A DNA stretch of 64,000 nucleotides, from positions 33,387,090-33,451,089 of the forward strand of contig NC_068974.1 in NCBI RefSeq assembly GCF_016808095.1. Direction: 5' to 3'. Source of the stretch: Vigna angularis (taxonomy: Eukaryota > Streptophyta > Magnoliopsida > Fabales > Fabaceae). Positions 11,885-24,409 of the stretch are shown here, in pieces; position 1 is the stretch's first letter; each line of letters begins with the position of its first letter. Under the pieces are notes generated by a model. The model had not been told where the DNA came from. It saw nothing but the letters and a program-made list of their open reading frames with translations, and did no database searches. The position numbers and the translations under genes were made by a program.

Positions 11885-12766
11885 TCAATTCCAGAAGGTT
11901 GTTTCACCCTTGCACTTCTAATGATTTCATCCTACACCTCCAATTTTAAAAAATGACCTTACTTTTTCTCATTGAATTTTAAAATTCAATAAAGAGAAAT
12001 CTTTAATCGAATTTTAAAATTCGATGAGCACAAATTAAATGCAGAGGTTTTTGAATTATAAAAATAGTTTTGAAATGAAAAAAAAATGAAAGTGCAGGAT
12101 GAAATGATTAGGGTTGGAAAGTAAAACAACCATTCCAGAATTTCTGATAAAAATATAATCTAAATCTGGTTACTTTTGAAATTTCTGACTCACCTCTTAA
12201 CTATTTTATCCAAACATAGTCTAAATCAAATTTTCATTTATTAATTTAAATTGGACATTAAATTCAATGATATTTTATTAATGAAACTATAACCAAAGGA
12301 TATCAAATTACAACTATATCCAAGCTTGTAAGAGTTCTTAATAAAAGTGAGTATAATTGAGTTGAATCCAATTGTTAATCAATCCAACTAAGTTCTAATA
12401 AATTGAGATGAGTTGAGTTTATATTTTTTCATTGGACACATTGATTCAATACAATTAAACAATAATTGGGATAAAATACTTAAGATGTATTCTTACGTCT
12501 TTATTTTTTTCTTAGAAAAAATTTCTCATAATCAATAATTTTTGTTATTTATAAGATAACAATAATAATTATAACATTAATATAAAAAAAATTAATTTTG
12601 AAATTTTAAAAAAATTGCAAGGACAGTTTTGAAATTAAAAAAAAAATTGGAAGTGCAAGATAAAATGATTAGGGGTGAGGGTGAAACAACCATTCCAGAA
12701 TTTCTGATAAAAACAGTCTAAATCTGGTTACTTTTGAAATTTCTGACAGTAAATAATCATAAAACT
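11885..12766. repeat. Three copies of a MITE-like segment with two perfect palindromes
   Basis: A segment with gaaacaaccattccagaatt is at about 12050-12210 and again, 560 bp further on, at about 12610-12766. A third, inverted copy lies at about 11885-11960. Between the inverted pair are two perfect 20-bp palindromes, attgaattttaaaattcaat at 11971-11990 and atcgaattttaaaattcgat at 12006-12025. The inverted pair could form a stem of about 70 bp. Confidence 0.6.
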
Positions 12767-14012
12767 ATTTTACAGTTCGCAGATATGTTTTCAAGCAAAT
12801 GGTGTAAGATATCTACTATTTAAGCAAATAGTAACTTGTATAAAATATTTGTTCATAATATTCATATGATTAACTATAAAATTATTTTCTTAACTAAATT
12901 CAATTATTATACAAAAATTACTATCTATATGTTTATTATATAATTAGGTTAGAATGAATTTTATTTCATTTGAAATCATATAAAGTAGTTACTTCTGAAG
13001 AAACTTTTCTTTTTTCTGGTCAAGGAATCCTCTAATTTGAGCACGCATTAGATATGGCAACTGATTATTCTATGGTTCCCCGTCTAATAATCCCTAGCGA
13101 GATTGGGAAGGGGAAAAAATTGCTTTTAATCAAGTGAGGCAATTTAACTTCTCGTCCCATCTTCACAAATAATTTACTATTACTGTATATATTTATATAT
13201 GTTTGAGTTCAGATGTTATTTTTATACCTCCATCTTCTATGATTATGAAAACAAATTATAATAGCAAGATAACAAACAAACAATTCCACATTAAACTAAA
13301 AATTGAATTTAATTATTAACTTTTTATTTATTTGTTACTTATTAATTTAACATATATAATTATGAGAACTATATAAAAGTCCGACAAATTTCTTGCGAGT
13401 TCCTAGCATTGAAGCATGGGTGAGGTTGGGTTTCTCCGCTATTATTAATAGCTATACAACTATGGTAAAGTTTGAACTTTACTACACCCCTAAGATCTTG
13501 GAGTACTTCTCATTCAATTCTAGAATGCGTTTTTCAGTCTTAATCCAACCCTAGCAAAGGAGCCAATTGCAGAATATATGCAAAACCAATGTAAGAGGAT
13601 GTCATGCATAATCACAGGAAAGCAAACGTTCTTACATATTATTACTTTTCTGGAAAGCATACTTGTATCATACATCCATTGCAAAAGTAGAAGTCACCAC
13701 AATCCTTATTTATTCTGGTCTCACAACATTATTCATCCTTGAAGGGAAGCTTAAAAAACACTACAGACTCTTCAGGAGCAAAAGACCCAGTTAAAATCGG
13801 TGGGGATATGAAAATTTATCACACAAGACCCCGGCCTGCAACAACAATCAGAAGATTTCATAGCAAAAAACATGAGGAAACCCTTAGCCCTAAACAAAGA
13901 GAGAGACAAAACAAATCGTATTCGGTAAAGAGTTGCATTCAAGGGCTTGCCCGGAAAATAAAGGCAACGGAATAGAAAACCAGAGTATGTACCTGAAGGG
14001 GGTATCTTAAGC

Positions 14013-17000
14013 CTAAGATGCACTTTGAGTAACACTTTCTATTCCTTTTAGATCAAAGATTTCAATCCAGTATCCATCAGGGTCCTTGATGAATGCTATA
14101 CCTCTCATTTTCCCTGCAGAAAATAATTCAAAAATAAAGAAAACTAGGCAGTGATATTTGAAGCAGTAGTAATGCTGGAAAAGTCTGACGCAATCAGCAA
14201 AATTCCGACATCTACCATCAACATTCAACATTTGTGCATTACTAGGCTACTAAAAAATTGCAGCCGACAATTATCAGCCCCACTTCCAGATAGCTGTGCA
14301 AGTAAAGTTTGATCCATTTTCTTTAATCATTGCACTAACACAAAAATCAGATCACAGTAGCACCGGCATCCATACAGAAGTCAACTGAGTGATTCCATTG
14401 ATCAATAAGAATAAAATCTAATTGTTGTCCACAGGTTCAGCATTCCTAAATAGATACAATCACCCTAATTTCCCTAACTGCTTTTTATTAATAGGCGTAA
14501 TAATGACAGCCAGCCTACTATCTTTTCTCCTAATAATATATACCTTCAACTGCATTTCTCGTATAGAGAGAAGAAAGTTTTTGTTTAGGACGGAACATTG
14601 TTCTGTTTAGGTTTTTTTCATCTAGTTATAATTAAGTTAAAGTGCAAGGGATGGGGTACTGTCGTAGGCATTTGGTAATTCTGGTAGGTTGTCTTATCAA
14701 TCTATATATAACATAATCGCAATACTTATAACAGTTGAAACCACAACCGTACACCAAAACTTGTGAGGAGATGGTTCTTATTCTCTGTAGTTTTTCTTTT
14801 CGTGATACTGTACAATTGTTCTTTCTGTGCTCCACCAATAAAGGGTCCCATAATGCATCCGGCAACTCCAAGGTGGCTTCAAAACACGGGAAGTGTTGGG
14901 GTGATGACAATGATGACTCTGAGACAGAGCAGAACAGTGTGTTGGTGCACGAACAACAGCACTAGAAGAGTTCAGACGATCATGGATACAAAGCTGGTGG
15001 GAAAGATTCGCAGCAGCATCTGAAGGTGCTGATCAAATAGAGTGGATGCAAAGGCAGACAAGTTTTAGTATTTCTAAGCAGCAAAGCAAACCAGCTGAAC
15101 AGCTCCACCTCGCCTTCATCAGCATGACGATGTCACAGTGCATTCGTTTCACTTGTGGTGCCAAAAGACTGATGACTTCTTTCCAGGTTAGGCCTCTCCC
15201 TGCGGGGCCTACTACTTTAACACGCAGGAGTTTTTCAACCAAGGCAAGGAAGGTTTTTCAACAAATTAAACGCATTTTTTGGATATTTACTTTCAATTCC
15301 AAGTAACCCCGATATGAATGACAGATTGAGAACTACAGAGTAATATACTATGTCTAGCTTATTCAACTCAAACCCAAGCTTTTTAATATTTCATACTCAG
15401 GTTATCCATGCACCTCTCTAGAATTAAATATAGATGTCATCAAGCACTTGAATCATACAGACCACAAAAGAATATAATAATATATTATTCTGCATGAAAC
15501 AAAAGGAATTCATGTTGTCCTGTATTGTACAACAGACATAAAACACAAACAATTCATAGATGTTAAAAATGACAATATATTCGAAAATGTACATGAGAAC
15601 CACTAGAAAGCTAGAATAAATTGAAAACTAAAGAAATTTGTTACCTTCATCTGGTTTCTTAACAAACTCAACTCCCAGATTCTGAAATCTTTCACATGCC
15701 TTTACTGTGTCATCAACAGTTATGCCAATGTGTCCTGTAATCAGAAAGACAATTTACTATCAGAATTCAATCCCCTATTAATCCAAAAAAACAGAGTACT
15801 AACCCTTTTTTATGCTAATCATAATCCTAATTAAAAAGGAAAACAAAATCATGTGATATGGAAATATGGTAGCCAATCCTAATAGATGGCGAGGAAATTC
15901 AGACACTAACACATAAGATATTCATAGGTATGCTAAAATAAAGATAACATTGGATATTTTCACAGGATCTAACATCGTTTAGTTACTATAAACATTTCAA
16001 AAGATGAAGACCAACGAAATTCATCATTTGATGAAATTAATGTCTCTGTAGACATTTTTAAAAGAACCAACAACTGTGCTAAGGTGCACACGAGAATTTT
16101 TTAACAAAAGATGTTTACAACTCTGTATTTCATGAAACATGTTATCTCAAAGCATCATATAAGGACCTAAATTTTGTAACTACAAGGGGCAATGATAGCC
16201 AGTAATTCAGCTTTTTTTCTGAGATAACAATCTGTAATCACCAAATCAAGAAAATAAAAAGGCTTTATAGTACAAACTGCACCGTGGCAATTACCAAATT
16301 AAATTAAATGAAATATCACACCTACCAAAGCCGCGAGGTTCAGAATTTCCATTGTGGTATCCTTTGAACTCTGGATCACTTTCGGTACCCCAATTACTGT
16401 ACATTATTGTGATTGTTAGATAGGAGACTGCTGGGATAAAGAAATAAACAAGTTTATATTCCTTACTGTGTCAGTTCAATTGTAGCCTTCTGGGAAAAGG
16501 TCCAAACTGTTTTATCAACTGGATTACTCGGAGCTTTTGACGTATCCTAAAAGACAAAAGGTGGAAGAAAAATATCAAGAGCATATCTACAAAAATTAGA
16601 AAAACTGTGTATACGAGCTGAGAGAAAGTTGTCAGTAAGAATTATTTACAGAAGATTTAATATTGCCATCACAGTATATACATAATCCACATCCAGTGTT
16701 CCAATTAGCAGGACTAAATTTTCACCCACAAATAGGTTCAAAAATATGTCATACCTCATAGCCCAAAAAATACAGGCTGAACTTCATGTCCACAAAATCC
16801 AGCCTCTTAAGCAAACTAAACCAACCAACAAACTGTCATCAGCATTCATAGCATTGACAACCGAGAAAAAATTCTAAATAAAAAGGAATCTGGACACAGA
16901 CACAATATTTGCGAATATAAAAACAGACCAAGGAATTCGTTACACAAGACACAATATATTAGTTCAAATTTAATTTTAATAGAGTGTCAGGACAAAGATC

Positions 17001-18709
17001 TTTTTGGTTCTAATTAATCAAAAATAATTTTAGATATAACTTTTAGACTAGTTATTATAGAAGGTAAAAACTCAACAATATTTTGTAACTCTGATACTAA
17101 CACACACACTGGACAATATGACACGTGTAATATCCAAAATGTAGAACATGGAGACACAAATATATACATTACATCATTATGAATCATTTCAATTGAAATA
17201 TTCCAAATCAGGTATAGAAAAAGTTAGTCAAATATAACAATCTAAACATATTGTCACCTAATACAAAAGTAATCTAATCCATATCTAAAATCAAAAAAGT
17301 GAAAAGAAGATATAATTCATTTAAGACATTTCATTCCCTTCTTGATCATCGTCATCATTGAAAAAGACACTTTAGCCGAGATCCATTTAAGACAAATTAA
17401 CAACGTTAAATAAATTCACATTATCTATGATAGGAGAATAAATAAAAACATTTCCACTAATACATATATAATCTAAATATTCATGATTATATGGGATTGG
17501 TTACTTATTTATATAAGCATAATACAAATTTACAAGTTTAAGAGTTTTTAAAAAATGAGTGTAATTTGTCCTTGTTAACTTTGTGTTTGAGTCATGTCAT
17601 AATTATGTCAAAAACCCAAAATAAATGTTTTTAAATTAAACACTACATGTCATATGCATGTTAAGTGTCCGATGAGTGTAGGACGTAGGACACACCATTT
17701 AAGTGGTGTGCATGAGGCTCATAGCTTCAAATTAACTCTTATTTTCTATCATTTCTATTTATATTCTCTATCTATTTTTATTTCCTCTGTCATTCAATGG
17801 GAATGTTAATGTGACCCCGATATTGATGATAGTGTCTTATTCTAATAAAATCCAATTAGATTTGCGAGTAAATATCCAAATTGGTCCACGAGAGTGATTT
17901 GATTAATAGATTCCTCATTAAAATTTTCATATATATAAATTCCTGAAAATTTTATCTCTTTGCACATAAGTCCCTCCATTTCAAATATAAGGAAAAATTG
18001 ATATTTGGACATCAAATACCCTCAAAAGACTTATATGCAACAAAATGGATTTTTCAATGACCCATTTACATGTAAATTTTAATCAGAGACGTATCATATT
18101 CTAAGGACCAATTTGGGTATTTACTCTCAGTTCGGAAGAAGGTTAGGTTCACTTTCAAGCAGCAAGAAAGAAAATAAATAAATAACCAACATAATAAAAG
18201 GTTGTATCCAAAAAAGAAAACTCACGACATGCCCAAGACGCGAGAATAGAAATCAAGGCTCACTTCGGGGTCCTTGATTCGAAACATCTGCAATTAAAAC
18301 CAAAGTTAAGAAGTCAAAAGGTAACCCCTGAAAAATAATAATAATAATAATGATAAGCATAAAGATAAAAGGGCTAACAGTTTGCTGCATAATGTAACCC
18401 TTGGTAGCTTCGTCCGGAGTTGTATGCAGACCGGGGTTGTTGGCGGGCGATTCCTTGGGTCCCGAAGCCATTGACAAGAATCGCAATCGATTCAATTTCT
18501 GAAAAACAAGAAAAAGAAAAAGAAAAAGAAAGCATTAACCATATAAGCATAGGACAGGAGTGAGGCATTGATTGAAAAGAGGGATTTGGAACCTTGGTTT
18601 TGGGGGTGAGAGAGAAATACGATGGAATTGAAAAAGGTGATAGAAGGGGTTGGGAATGGGCTATGAATCGGAGACGAGAAAGGCGATGTAAGGAAGCTGT
18701 GGTTGCCAT
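14013..18709 (-). CDS. GLYI: Glyoxalase I (lactoylglutathione lyase), with predicted transit peptide
   Basis: The enzyme converts the methylglyoxal-glutathione hemithioacetal to S-lactoylglutathione, the first step of methylglyoxal detoxification. Coding exons on the minus strand are 18709-18593, 18498-18379, 18287-18226, 16815-16755, 16546-16467, 16396-16326, 15734-15645 and 14113-14013. All introns are GT-AG, and the exons sum to 702 bp or 233 residues. The four family metal ligands are present: Gln78 (MQQT), Glu144 (TIELT), His172 (GFGHIG) and Glu218 (YWIEIFD). Exon 1 adds 39 residues rich in Ser, Arg and Leu and poor in acids, which suggests a chloroplast or mitochondrial signal. The usual cytosolic start, MASGPKES, lies inside exon 2 as Met49, so a shorter form could arise from a second promoter or start. 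The last residues, TQSAS, resemble legume relatives. Introns 3 and 7 are long (1.4 and 1.5 kb). Confidence 0.95.
14640..15300. other. GC-richer patch inside intron 7 of the glyoxalase gene
   Basis: This stretch is visibly richer in G+C than the surrounding intron and gives short open frames on both strands with frequent interruptions. None matches a family I know. It is most likely an old insertion, either gene debris or a transposon fragment, within the intron. It is not needed for the glyoxalase frame, which joins exons 7 and 8 cleanly across it. Confidence 0.35.
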
Positions 18710-18850
18710 TTGTGGATTTGGTATTTATATGAATAATTCAGAGTGAGAGAGAGGGAGAAGAGAAAGTAACTGTACCTTGAGACGTTGAAGTAGATGAGGA
18801 TGAGACTGCTAGAGAGACACTCGATATTATGAACACATTTTGTCCTGTGG

Positions 18851-18860
18851 CTATTTAAGT
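18851..18860 (-). promoter_or_regulatory. Possible TATA element of the glyoxalase gene
   Basis: On the minus strand this reads acttaaatag, about 140 bases upstream of the exon 1 ATG, followed by a pyrimidine-rich leader. A second candidate, atataaatac, lies only about 20 bases before the ATG and is too close unless the leader is very short. Confidence 0.3.
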
Positions 18861-19258
18861 AAGCTTAATTGTAAATTACCTTACCATGAATGATTTTTAC
18901 CACCCATTTCTTTTCTCATATTTTATTTTACATATTTTTTAATATTGATGTGAGGCTGATGTGTTCTTATGTGAGGCTAACACACACTATCGTGGAGCTA
19001 TGTGACTACAGATAAGATATAAAATTAAGAAAATAAAATTTATGAAAACTATAAATGGCACTTGTATAGTGTATATCCTTCTCGTCATAAGTTATGATTG
19101 ACTCACGAATCGAGTAGGCTTCGAGTCGATTAATTCTTAGGTTGATCGTTTTTTGTCGATCATTCCGATTATTTTTTTGATCAATCATATTGATCTTTCC
19201 GTTATATACAAAATAAAGATTAAATTAATATTTAATTAATAATAACTACGAATAAATC

Positions 19259-19397
19259 TTTGGAAATACAAGAAGAAGATTGAAAAGAAACGTGTGTACT
19301 GTATTATTGAAATAGCATAATGGAAGTTATTATATATAGTGGTATATGAAAGTTATAAAATTGTTATAAAACTAATTGATTTATACAATCACTAATA
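19259..19397 (-). repeat. 3' LTR of the Copia element
   Basis: On the plus strand the LTR runs from tttggaaata to cactaata. The flanking taaatc on its left is the target-site duplication. Confidence 0.85.
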
Positions 19398-19888
19398 CTT
19401 CCCTTTTAAGTCAAGGACTTAAGGGATACTACTCTAATTTTCTAATTTTCTTTCTCAAATATTCAAATCTCTCAAATTTTAAAGCTTTTATAAACCCATC
19501 AATCAATTGTATTTCAGTCTTGCACTAGCTAATGCTATCTTTCATTTATTTACCATATTTTTAAGGAAGTGATACTTCACCTCTATCGGTTTGCTCCTTC
19601 CATGATTCACCAAATTTTTTGATAAATTTATAGTATAAATATTGTCAATTTTTAGCTGTATTGTTGTTTCTAAAGAACTTTTAACTCTCTCATCAATTCT
19701 TTAAGCTAAATTCCTTAGCATGCAGCATAGTTTTCTAGCTATATACTAAGCTTCACAACTTGACACAGCTACTACTGGTTGCTTCTTAGAATACCACGAG
19801 ATAGGGGCATCATTTAACATGAATATATAACCAGAATTGCTTTTTCTCTCCACTAAATCACCACCATAATCAAAATTCGTGAATCCAA

Positions 19889-22800
19889 TCATTTCAAATT
19901 CAATTTTATATGCCTTCCAGTTGGAAATAAAATCCCATAATAAGTTGTACCTTGAACGTACCTCAATAATCTCTTGGCAGCAATCATATAAGACTTCTTT
20001 AGGTTGCTCATAAATTTGCTTATCAAACCCACACTGAATGACAAGTCTGGTCTGCTATTACAGAGAAATCGCAATGAGCCTATAATTTGTTTGAATATAG
20101 TCTCGTCTACATTCTCTTCAAAGTCATCCTTCATCAATTTCAAGTTAACCTCTACAAGACTCCTTGTTGCATTGCACGAAGTCGTGCTGAATCTATCTAG
20201 CAATTCTCCAGCATACTTCTTTTGATGCAAAACCAGTCCTACAACTGTGTAGGTGAATTCCATACCCAGGAAACAACTCAATTTTCCCAAATCTGTCATC
20301 TCGAATTCATCTTCCATAGTTTTCTTGAATTCTTCTATGATTAGTGGATTTGATCCAGTAACAAGTAGATCATCTACATAGAGATAGATTATCTATGATT
20401 AGTGTACACACCATGCTCTACAACACATTTTGTAAATCTGAGATTGATAAGGAACGAATCAATGCTTTTATTCCAAGCTCTAGGAGGTTGTCTCAATCCG
20501 TAAAGGGCTTTCTGCAATTTGTAAACCTGATGTTCTTTACACTTTTCAACGAATCTAGGAGGTTGTTGGACATACACCTCCTCCTCCAAGGGTCCATGCA
20601 AGAAGGCTGATTTTACATTAAGTTGGAACAATGACCAATCCCTTTAAGTCATTGCTATCATCAAACTTATAGTCTCTATTCGAGCCACTTGAGCAAAGAC
20701 TTCAGAGAAATCTAGTCATTGTCGTTGAAGAAATCCCTTTGCCATAAGTCTTGCCTTGTGCTTTGAGATTGAGTCATCGGGATTCAGCTTCTTAAAAACT
20801 CATTTTACTCCAATGTATCGTTTTCCAGTTGGAATATCAACTAGTCTCCATGTTCCATTCTTCTCAATGGATATGAGTTCCTCCTACATTGCACTTCTCC
20901 AAACCGATTGCTTTAGTGCTTCATTCTCATCTATAGGTTTTGCTCCAGCCATTAGTGCTATGTGAACCAAATCTCCCTTATCATCAACTTGTGCATCAGA
21001 ATATACCTTAAAGTCAGAGAGTCTTTGTGGGATTACTCTTTGTCTATGTGGTCTTTGAGACACAACATGTGGTGTAGCATTGCTTCCTACAACTTCCTCA
21101 AGCTTTATTAGTGTCGAGTTATCAGTAATACCACTCACCACTGCTTTCTTTAGACTAGTCTGCATTAGTTTTCAGTCCCAACTCTCATTTTCTAGCACCA
21201 CTTTCTCTTTGATTGGTTCATAGAGTTTATAAGCTCCAGTAGGATGATATCCAATGAACATCATTGCCTCACATTTATCTTGTAGTTTGGTTCTTTTCTG
21301 ATTTGGTACATGTCTAAACGCTAGAGACCCAAAAACTCTAAAGTGACTGACTGTGGGTTTTACTCCAGACCATACTTTTAAAGGTACTTTAGCTTCTAGT
21401 TTCTTTGTAGGACACATATTCAAGATGTAGACAACTGTTGACACTACCTTGTCCCACAATTTTTGTAGCAATCCTTTCTCCTTGATTATACTTTTTGCCA
21501 TATTCAATATTGTTTTGTTTCTTCTCTCAGGAAGTCCATTATGTTGAGGTGTGTACAGTGCGGTAACCTCATGTGAAATTCCACTAGTCTGATAGTGATT
21601 TTCAAAGGTATTAGAGGTGTACTCACCTCCGCTATTTGTTCTAAGAATCTTCAATAATTTTCCACTCTCCCTTTCTGCATATGCTTTGAATCTTATGAAG
21701 ATTTATAATGTGTTACTTTTTATTCTGATTACATACACCCATATTATTAAATTCATCCACAAAGGTAATAAAATACTTGTTTCCAGCTAATGAAGGCACT
21801 TCAAATGGTCCGCATATATCAGAGTATACCACCTCTAAACAATCTTTGGATCACATGCTCAGTTGTGCTTGAAATGACATTCTGGTTTACTTTCTAGCCA
21901 AGCAGGCCTCACGCATACTCTCAGGTATTGTGATATTTAGTGTTCCGAATACCATGTTCTTCACACCAAGTTGTTGTAGATCTTTGAAATTTAAGTGACC
22001 AAACCTCAAAAGCCACATCCAGCTCTCATCATTCTTCATGGTGGTCAAGCATTATAGGTTTTCTACAACCTTCATGTTGATTTGAAATGTTTTGTTCTTG
22101 GAAAGCTTGCTCCTCAAGATCAGATTCTTGTTAATATCAAATAACTCGATTTTGTCATAATTTCCCATGATTGTTGTAAAACCTTTCTGCACCAATTGGC
22201 CAATGCTCAATAGATTACACTTCATGGCAGGGACGAACAACACGTTGGAGATTATCGCATGCGAACCATTCTTCCTTCTAATGACAACATCTCTAATTCC
22301 TTCCACCTTCAAAGTCAATTCCTTCCACCTTCATAGTGCTATCATCAGCAAATTTCACCTTGTTTTTCTTTTTTGCATCAAAGTTGATCAACCACTCCTT
22401 ATGACAGGTCATGTGATTCAAACATCCAGAATCTAGATACCAAGATTCAATCTAAGAGCTAGAACTTTTTGCAGTGATTGTTACCATTAAGGTTTATGGT
22501 TCAGAGTCTGAATCTTCTTGTGCCATATGAGCCTCTTTGTCCTGATACTACTTTTGATTTCCCTTGTTATCATTACACTCATATGAGTAATGTCCAAACT
22601 TGTGACAATTAAAACACTCAACACTCTTTTTATCTTTCTTTTTTTTATTCTTATTTAATCTACCATTTTCCCCCACTGAATCAGACCCGTCATCTTGATC
22701 ATCTTTAGTTCTGTCAGCCTTCCAATTTCCCTTTGCTCGTTTCTCTTTATACTTCTTTTGTTTCTTTCTTTCATCATTCTTGACACGATGTACTCTCAAG

Positions 22801-23064
22801 GCTTGCTCGTCATTCTTGACAGGAATTTTGTCAACCAACCTCATCTCGTTCTTCCAAAGAACTTTGAAATTCTTCAATCTTCATCTTTTCCAAATCTTTT
22901 GATTCTTCTATAGCCACCACTATATAGTTGAATTTCTGCAGCAGAGATCTCATGGTCTTTTCAATTATCATAAGATCAGTAATAGATTTTCCACATCCCT
23001 TCATCTGATTCGTGATTGTGAGTATTTTGTTGAAATACTCACTTATTTTATCATTGTCCTCCAT
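19889..23064 (-). pseudogene. Copia gag-pol polyprotein, broken
   Basis: Gag is at 23064-22548 and includes a CCHC zinc knuckle (CFNCHKFGHYSYEC). The protease/pre-integrase part is at 22318-22052, integrase at 21654-21172, and reverse transcriptase at 20631-19889. Several stops and frameshifts separate these pieces. Two catalytic acids are also lost by Asp to Asn change: the integrase motif usually read RTDGGGE appears as RTNSGGE near 21640, and the reverse transcriptase motif usually read LDVKSAF appears as LNVKSAF near 20622. The YVDD box near 20370 is still readable. The protein is dead twice over. Confidence 0.92.
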
Positions 23065-23561
23065 TTGTAGTAACTCATACTGTCTTCTCAGGATTTAAAG
23101 TTTCACTTTCTTGACTTTTTCATCTCTCGCATGACTTCACACGAGAATATTCCAAGCTTCTTTAGTTGTGATTCCATTTTGAATCTTCTCAAAATGTGCA
23201 TCATCAACATATTGATGAATTATCAACAACACTTTGTTATCTTTCTTTCTGGCCACAACCTTCTAATCATCTGTAGCACCCGAAGCAAGCTCTTGACAGT
23301 CTCCTTCAACAACATCACTCACATCTTGATACTTGAATAGCACCCGTATATACTCCATCTATTTCAATTTTTCTTCGTAAGAACTAGAAGATTTGCTGAT
23401 GAAATATCACTGCGAGGCATCCTCTAACCACTTAAACTTGATCAAGAAGTGAAATCTTGACAATCTTCTTCACGCTTCAACCACTCTGCCTAACCACCAA
23501 TCTGAGACGTGGGGATTTCTGAAGCACGGACCTAGCAACCTAGGCTCTGGATACAAGTTCT

Positions 23562-23690
23562 ATTGGAAATAGAAGAAGATTGAAAAGAAACTTGTGTACT
23601 GTATTATTGAAATAGCAGAATGGAAGCTATTATATACAATGTATATGACAGTTATAAAACTAGCTGTCTTGACTTATACATTCACTAATA
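23562..23690 (-). repeat. 5' LTR of the Copia element
   Basis: This direct repeat of 19259-19397 is slightly shortened by indels, and taaatc follows it on the right. Inside lies the readable stretch gattgaaaagaaac shared by both LTRs. Confidence 0.85.
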
Positions 23691-23696
23691 TAAATC

Positions 23697-24359
23697 AATT
23701 AATTATGATTGTATTTAATACTTTTTTTATGTACTTAATACTTTTGAAGTATTACTGAGTTTAGTATAAAATAAAAGTATATTCTATAGATATCATTAGA
23801 GTGATTTTAGTACCACGAGAGACTTTAAAGACCGAAAAAAATGAACTATAATGAATACGGAAATTTGGAAGAGCAGACATAATGGTTTTCTAACTTTGAA
23901 ACAGATTTTCATTTATGATGATGTAACACATGTAAGGATTTACAAATTTTTTATAAAATTAGTAAAAAGATTAAAAATATACTGATTAGGATTGATATGA
24001 TTGAAATGTATGGTTTTACCCAGTCCATATTCTCCAATGCACAGAAAGCAACCCATTAGTATTTGTTAAGTGAGAGAATTGCCAAATGCATTTGAAGAGA
24101 AGAAAAATAGAAATTCAAATACCTTAAAATTGCATGCAATGTATCTGAATAAGCAAAGATACATTGCACAACCTCTGACTGGGTCTGGTTTAACAAAAAA
24201 AAAAAGTCTCATCTTATTAATACATCAGTATATCACAATCATCTTCCTCTTGTGAAACTACTAAAACGACAATTAATGTCTTATTATCATCTCCCACTTA
24301 ATCCACAATATCCGTGGAAGGAACCGCTTCCTGTTCTTCTTCCCTTGTTCATCTGAGAG
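23697..24359. other. Intergenic stretch upstream of the CoA-ligase gene
   Basis: AT-rich sequence with no gene. The last 100 bases become pyrimidine-rich ahead of the CoA-ligase TATA-like element. Confidence 0.6.
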
Positions 24360-24367
24360 TATAAATT
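24360..24367 (+). promoter_or_regulatory. TATA-like element of the CoA-ligase gene
   Basis: TATAAATT lies 43-50 bases before the ATG at 24410. If used, the 5' leader would be only about 15-20 bases, so a more upstream start is also possible. Confidence 0.35.
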
Positions 24368-24409
24368 TACAAAAGATAACACCCATTTTCGTTCATCTAT
24401 CATATTATA

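Larger units (their letters stand above)
6401..13738. other. Long AT-rich intergenic region with scattered repeats
   Basis: No convincing gene is present. The region holds three (TA)n tracts, a 77-bp duplicated segment, a block of repeated cgtattt motifs and a three-copy MITE-like repeat, listed separately. A short GC-richer patch at 6960-7150 could be debris of a coding exon on the minus strand, but no family is recognisable. Confidence 0.6.
19259..23690 (-). mobile_element. Full-length, inactive Copia retrotransposon with short LTRs
   Basis: Two direct repeats of about 130-140 bp (19259-19397 and 23562-23690) bracket a Copia coding region in the order gag, protease, integrase, reverse transcriptase on the minus strand. 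The flanking hexamer taaatc occurs at 19253-19258 and 23691-23696, so a 5-6 bp target-site duplication is supported. A primer-binding-like sequence next to the 5' LTR (23541-23555) resembles the complement of initiator Met-tRNA, with one extra base. A purine-rich tract (minus strand AAAAGGGAAG) precedes the 3' LTR. The LTRs differ at roughly ten positions plus small indels, so the insertion is old. Confidence 0.92.

Noticed and set aside
13739..13975. 78-codon plus-strand open frame next to the glyoxalase gene
   Set aside because: It lies over the probable 3' UTR of the minus-strand glyoxalase gene and has no family match; treated as a shadow.
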